From: Flavobacterium sp. 1355
GTDB taxonomy: Bacteria > Bacteroidota > Bacteroidia > Flavobacteriales > Flavobacteriaceae
Direction of reading: 5' to 3'
DNA length: 64,000 bases
NCBI RefSeq assembly: GCF_017833415.1
Contig: NZ_JAFICC010000004.1
Location: 1 to 64,000, forward strand
How positions within the stretch are numbered: position 1 is the stretch's first letter; each line of letters begins with the position of its first letter. Made by a program: the position numbers and the translations under genes. Positions 61,570 through 64,000 of this stretch are shown piece by piece. The notes under the pieces are model-generated. The model ran no database searches. It was given only the letters and a program-made list of their open reading frames with translations, and was not told the DNA's origin.

Positions 61570-61944
61570 CTATACAAATTTTGGAATATAAATGATCAGT
61601 CCTATTGCGATAGCGGTCATTGCGGCAAAAAATACCGCTCCTGCAGCAATATCTTTAATAAACCCAATTTTTTCGTGATAATTGGGATGAATAAAATCGG
61701 CTACTTTTTCAACAGCAGTATTCAAACCTTCTACGCTTAGTACCAGACCAATTGCAAAAATTTGAAAAAGCCATTCTTCATGTGAAATATGAAAATAGAA
61801 ACCGGCAATAGTCATTAATATTCCCAGTGAAAATTGTACCATAACACTATGTTCGGTACTAATTAATTTTACTGCTCCCTTAAAAGCGTACGTAACGCTT
61901 TTAAGTCGGCCTTTTACAAAAGTATTATCTTTTTGAAACTCCAT
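61570..61944 (-). CDS. dgkA: Diacylglycerol/undecaprenol kinase family protein
   Basis: The 124-residue protein has three membrane segments and the family motif VEGLNTAVEKVADF plus KDIAAGAVFFAA. It starts at ATG 61944 (MEFQKDNTF); a longer frame exists upstream but overlaps tpx. It recycles lipid alcohols by phosphorylation. Confidence 0.85.
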   Translation of the reverse strand: MEFQKDNTFVKGRLKSVTYAFKGAVKLISTEHSVMVQFSLGILMTIAGFYFHISHEEWLFQIFAIGLVLSVEGLNTAVEKVADFIHPNYHEKIGFIKDIAAGAVFFAAMTAIAIGLIIYIPKFV

Positions 61945-61951
61945 TATGTCA

Positions 61952-62449
61952 TTATAATGCCGCCAAAGCTGCTTCGTAATTTGGTTCGTCTGCAATCTCA
62001 GCAACTTGTTCTGTATGAGTGATTTTTCCGTTTTCATCAACAACAATAATGGCTCTTGAATGTAAACCTGCAAGCGGCCCATCAATGATATTTAAGCCAT
62101 TTGTTTTTCCAAAACTTCCTTCTTGAAAATCAGATAGATTAACTACATTCTCTAATCCTTCCGCTCCACAAAAACGTTTTTGTGCAAAAGGTAGATCTCT
62201 TGAAATACACAATACAGTTGTGTTTTCTAAATTGCTTGCACTTGCATTGAATTTTCTAACAGAAGTTGCACAAGTTCCTGTATCAACACTTGGGAAAATA
62301 TTTAAAACTAATTTTTTACCAGCAAAATTGCTTAGTGTAGCAACTGATAAATCATTTTGTACTAATTTGAAATCAGCTAATTGTGTTCCAACTGCTGGCA
62401 GCTCGCCTGATGTGTGAACCGGATTTCCTCCTAATGTTATTGAAGCCAT
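61952..62449 (-). CDS. tpx: Thiol peroxidase (Tpx)
   Basis: The 165-residue protein has peroxidatic Cys in SVDTGTCATSVR and resolving Cys in QKRFCGAEGLENV, both in Tpx context. It reduces hydroperoxides using thioredoxin. It lies 7 bp from the kinase gene. Confidence 0.92.
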   Translation of the reverse strand: MASITLGGNPVHTSGELPAVGTQLADFKLVQNDLSVATLSNFAGKKLVLNIFPSVDTGTCATSVRKFNASASNLENTTVLCISRDLPFAQKRFCGAEGLENVVNLSDFQEGSFGKTNGLNIIDGPLAGLHSRAIIVVDENGKITHTEQVAEIADEPNYEAALAAL

Positions 62450-63059
62450 GTTTTTTGTTTAAATTAATGAGGTTCAAAAGTAAGGATTAATATTTGAATC
62501 TAAAAGTATTTGTTGTTGCCAGTAAGAACAATTAGGCAAGTTTTAATACTAACGAAAAAAACGTCATAGTTAGTATTGATTTGTTGTTTAGAGGATTTGG
62601 CTAAAAGAAGAAATGGCACGCAGATGACAAGATTATGTTGATTATGTTATGATGAAACTGAAATCAAAACCGGTCTCCGCGAGAGGGATAGGAGCATACT
62701 ACCGAAGTAGTGCGTATAGCCCGACAGTATTTGGAAAAGCAGGCGAATAAAGACAAAGTATGTTTGCCTGCTTTTTCCAAATACTGTCTCGCCCAAATTA
62801 TTATAGATTTTGGAGGATAGATTTTAGATTTAGTATGACTGCGAGCAGAGCTTTGTCAAAATTTAGAACTTTGAAAGGTTTTATATTAATTACGGAGCTG
62901 CGTACGTGGGCTTCGCCTTCGCTCAGCCTGACAGACATTATATAATCTGAGGCAGGGGACTGAAAAAAGGGATTGGGAAAGCTGAAAATAAAAAAAGCGT
63001 CTCTAAATAGAAACGCTTTCTCCGTCATGTTTTTTTGTTTTTTCTCTGAAAGAGGCCGA
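62450..63059. other. 610-bp intergenic region with a REP-like palindromic element
   Basis: No gene is seen. It contains an inverted repeat (62723-62744 with 62766-62788, arms GACAGTATTTGGAAAA..GCAGGC, one-base bulge, 21-nt loop). A smaller hairpin lies around 62695-62716 (ACTAC CGAA GTAGT), preceded by GCGAGAGGGATAGGAGC and followed by ATAGCCCGACAG. The composition resembles an intergenic repeat family I recall from flavobacteria. Confidence 0.55.
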
Positions 63060-63317
63060 CTATTTGTCGATAGAACCCAGAACACGTTTCATGAACGCAT
63101 TTAAAGCTTCTTTTTTATCGGTGCCCTGAACTACCATTTTATGGACTTCAAGTGCACCATACATATTCGAAATCAATTCGCCAATTACATCTAATTCTTC
63201 ATCTTTTAGAGACGGAATCTCAGTCATAGCTTCAAGAACTTCAATCGTTTCGATGATATAATCCTGATCGTTTTCTTCGATGAACTGCGTTAATTGCTTT
63301 ATTACAGGTAATTTCAT
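63060..63317 (-). CDS. Small conserved protein (DUF6952-like)
   Basis: The 85-residue, helical, acidic product lies 58 bp downstream of the thioredoxin gene on the same strand. I recall it as a conserved small protein of flavobacteria in this neighbourhood; function unknown. Confidence 0.65.
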   Translation of the reverse strand: MKLPVIKQLTQFIEENDQDYIIETIEVLEAMTEIPSLKDEELDVIGELISNMYGALEVHKMVVQGTDKKEALNAFMKRVLGSIDK

Positions 63318-63375
63318 TTTGTGGAGTTTTTAAAAGCTTTGTCAAAGTTTAAATTTTGATAAGCTTAATGATGAA

Positions 63376-63684
63376 TTAAGCAATTGCGTTTACCAGGTCG
63401 ATTAAAACTTCTTGTTTGTTGGTTTGCGTTTCGCCCACTAATTGTCCGTTTACGAAAGTGGCAAATGTTGGCAGGTTGCTCACATTGGCTAATTTTCTTG
63501 ATTCAGGAGAATTTTCTGCATCAACCAAAACAAAAGTGATAGCTTCATTTTCTGTGGCTAATTTTTTGAATTTTGGTTTCATAATACGGCAATTTCCACA
63601 CCATGAAGCTGAATATTGTACTACTACTTTTTCGTTTTTAGCAACTAAATCTGCTAACGTATCTTCGTTTAAGTCGATTAACAT
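63376..63684 (-). CDS. Thioredoxin-family protein
   Basis: The 102 residues have the thioredoxin fold pattern with active site SWCGNCRIMKP (CGNC rather than CGPC) and the cis-Pro in NLPTFATF. A thiol-disulfide reductase, encoded beside a peroxiredoxin gene. Confidence 0.88.
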   Translation of the reverse strand: MLIDLNEDTLADLVAKNEKVVVQYSASWCGNCRIMKPKFKKLATENEAITFVLVDAENSPESRKLANVSNLPTFATFVNGQLVGETQTNKQEVLIDLVNAIA

Positions 63685-63834
63685 GTTTTTGTTTTTAGAG
63701 GTTCAAAGAGGCAAAGGTTCAAAGGGGCAAAGTTTTGAGCCTTTGTGAATTGGCAACAAAAAACTTTGTAAACATTAGCAGCAAAACCTTTGCTGCTTTG
63801 TACCTGTGAACCTTTGTACCTTTATATAAAAAAA
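63685..63834. repeat. Intergenic CAAAGGTTC-type repeats
   Basis: Repeats of AGGTTCAAAG/GAACCTTTG occur near 63698-63730 and 63785-63822 in inverted orientation around T-rich and A-rich DNA. This may be a hairpin or a simple-sequence element. Confidence 0.45.
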
Positions 63835-64000
63835 TTAGTTTGCGCTTAAGTACTCAGCAGTACTTACTCTGTCTGCAGACATAGCTTCTTTTCCAGCTTC
63901 CCAGTTTGCAGGACAAACTTCACCTTTAGTCTGGATGTGAGTGTAAGCGTCTACCATTCTTAAGTATTCGTTTACGTTACGTCCTAATGGCATATCGTTA
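63835..64000 (-). CDS. Peroxiredoxin (AhpC/Prx type), C-terminal part
   Basis: The C-terminal ~54 residues are visible; the rest lies off the right edge. GEVCPANWEAGKEAMSADR contains the resolving Cys in the 2-Cys peroxiredoxin context. It ends at TAA (63835-63837). Confidence 0.85.
   Translation of the reverse strand, partial: NDMPLGRNVNEYLRMVDAYTHIQTKGEVCPANWEAGKEAMSADRVSTAEYLSAN

Noticed and set aside
62723..62788. Inverted repeats as ends of a small transposable element
   Set aside because: The 21-nt interior is too short to hold a gene and no target-site duplication is visible; a hairpin or REP-like element fits better.

Overview
The window looks like a Flavobacterium-type chromosome (Bacteroidota). 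The DNA is AT-rich, promoters match the Bacteroidota -7 form TAnnTTTG, and the right-hand genes (tRNA-Ser, thioesterase, ribB/A-type, LptF/G, LolA, FtsK, diacylglycerol kinase, Tpx, thioredoxin, peroxiredoxin) are a typical flavobacterial housekeeping run. These calls rest on reading the sequence and recognising families; no database search was run.

Most of the window is one apparently complete tailed-phage prophage of about 54 kb, inserted in the 3' end of a tRNA-Ser(UGA) gene. A 15-bp direct repeat marks the ends: attL at 1036-1050 and attR at 55168-55182, where the repeat is the 3' end of the intact tRNA. A tyrosine integrase lies beside attR. Left of attL are the displaced tRNA terminator and the 3' end of an IS transposase with a 357-bp tandem duplication.

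Layout of the prophage. (i) 1149-3071, minus strand: lysogeny block with an HTH protein, a lipoprotein, an exported protein and an S24-type CI/LexA-like repressor; a 17-bp inverted repeat operator overlaps the rightward early promoter. (ii) 3365-20543, plus strand: a dense early operon with an SbcC-like ATPase, RecT, an MBL-fold hydrolase, a NinB-like protein, a chimeric helicase fragment, a replication protein with internal iterons, a DnaC-like loader, a RuvC-like resolvase, an SNF2-methyltransferase fusion and a complete DnaN sliding clamp. Several small proteins around the clamp gene end or begin with clamp-binding peptides. (iii) 19323-29617: a mixed-strand accessory region with membrane proteins (one resembling putative abortive-infection proteins, one pentapeptide-like protein with a channel-like C-terminus), an SRAP protein, a decayed DUF3109 gene and one or two candidate small RNAs. 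(iv) 29761-53255, plus strand: the late region, running from terminase, portal, scaffold and capsid through neck, tail tube, tape measure and baseplate to a beta-helix tail spike and a lysis cassette. (v) 53293-55034, minus strand: one unknown gene and the integrase.

The late region appears to be read from four promoters that share one geometry. Each has a 13-17 bp palindrome starting exactly 32 bp before a TAnnTTTG box, in place of a normal -33 element. The palindromes fall into two sequence pairs. This arrangement, and the clamp with its clamp-binding small proteins, are the most unusual things in the window.
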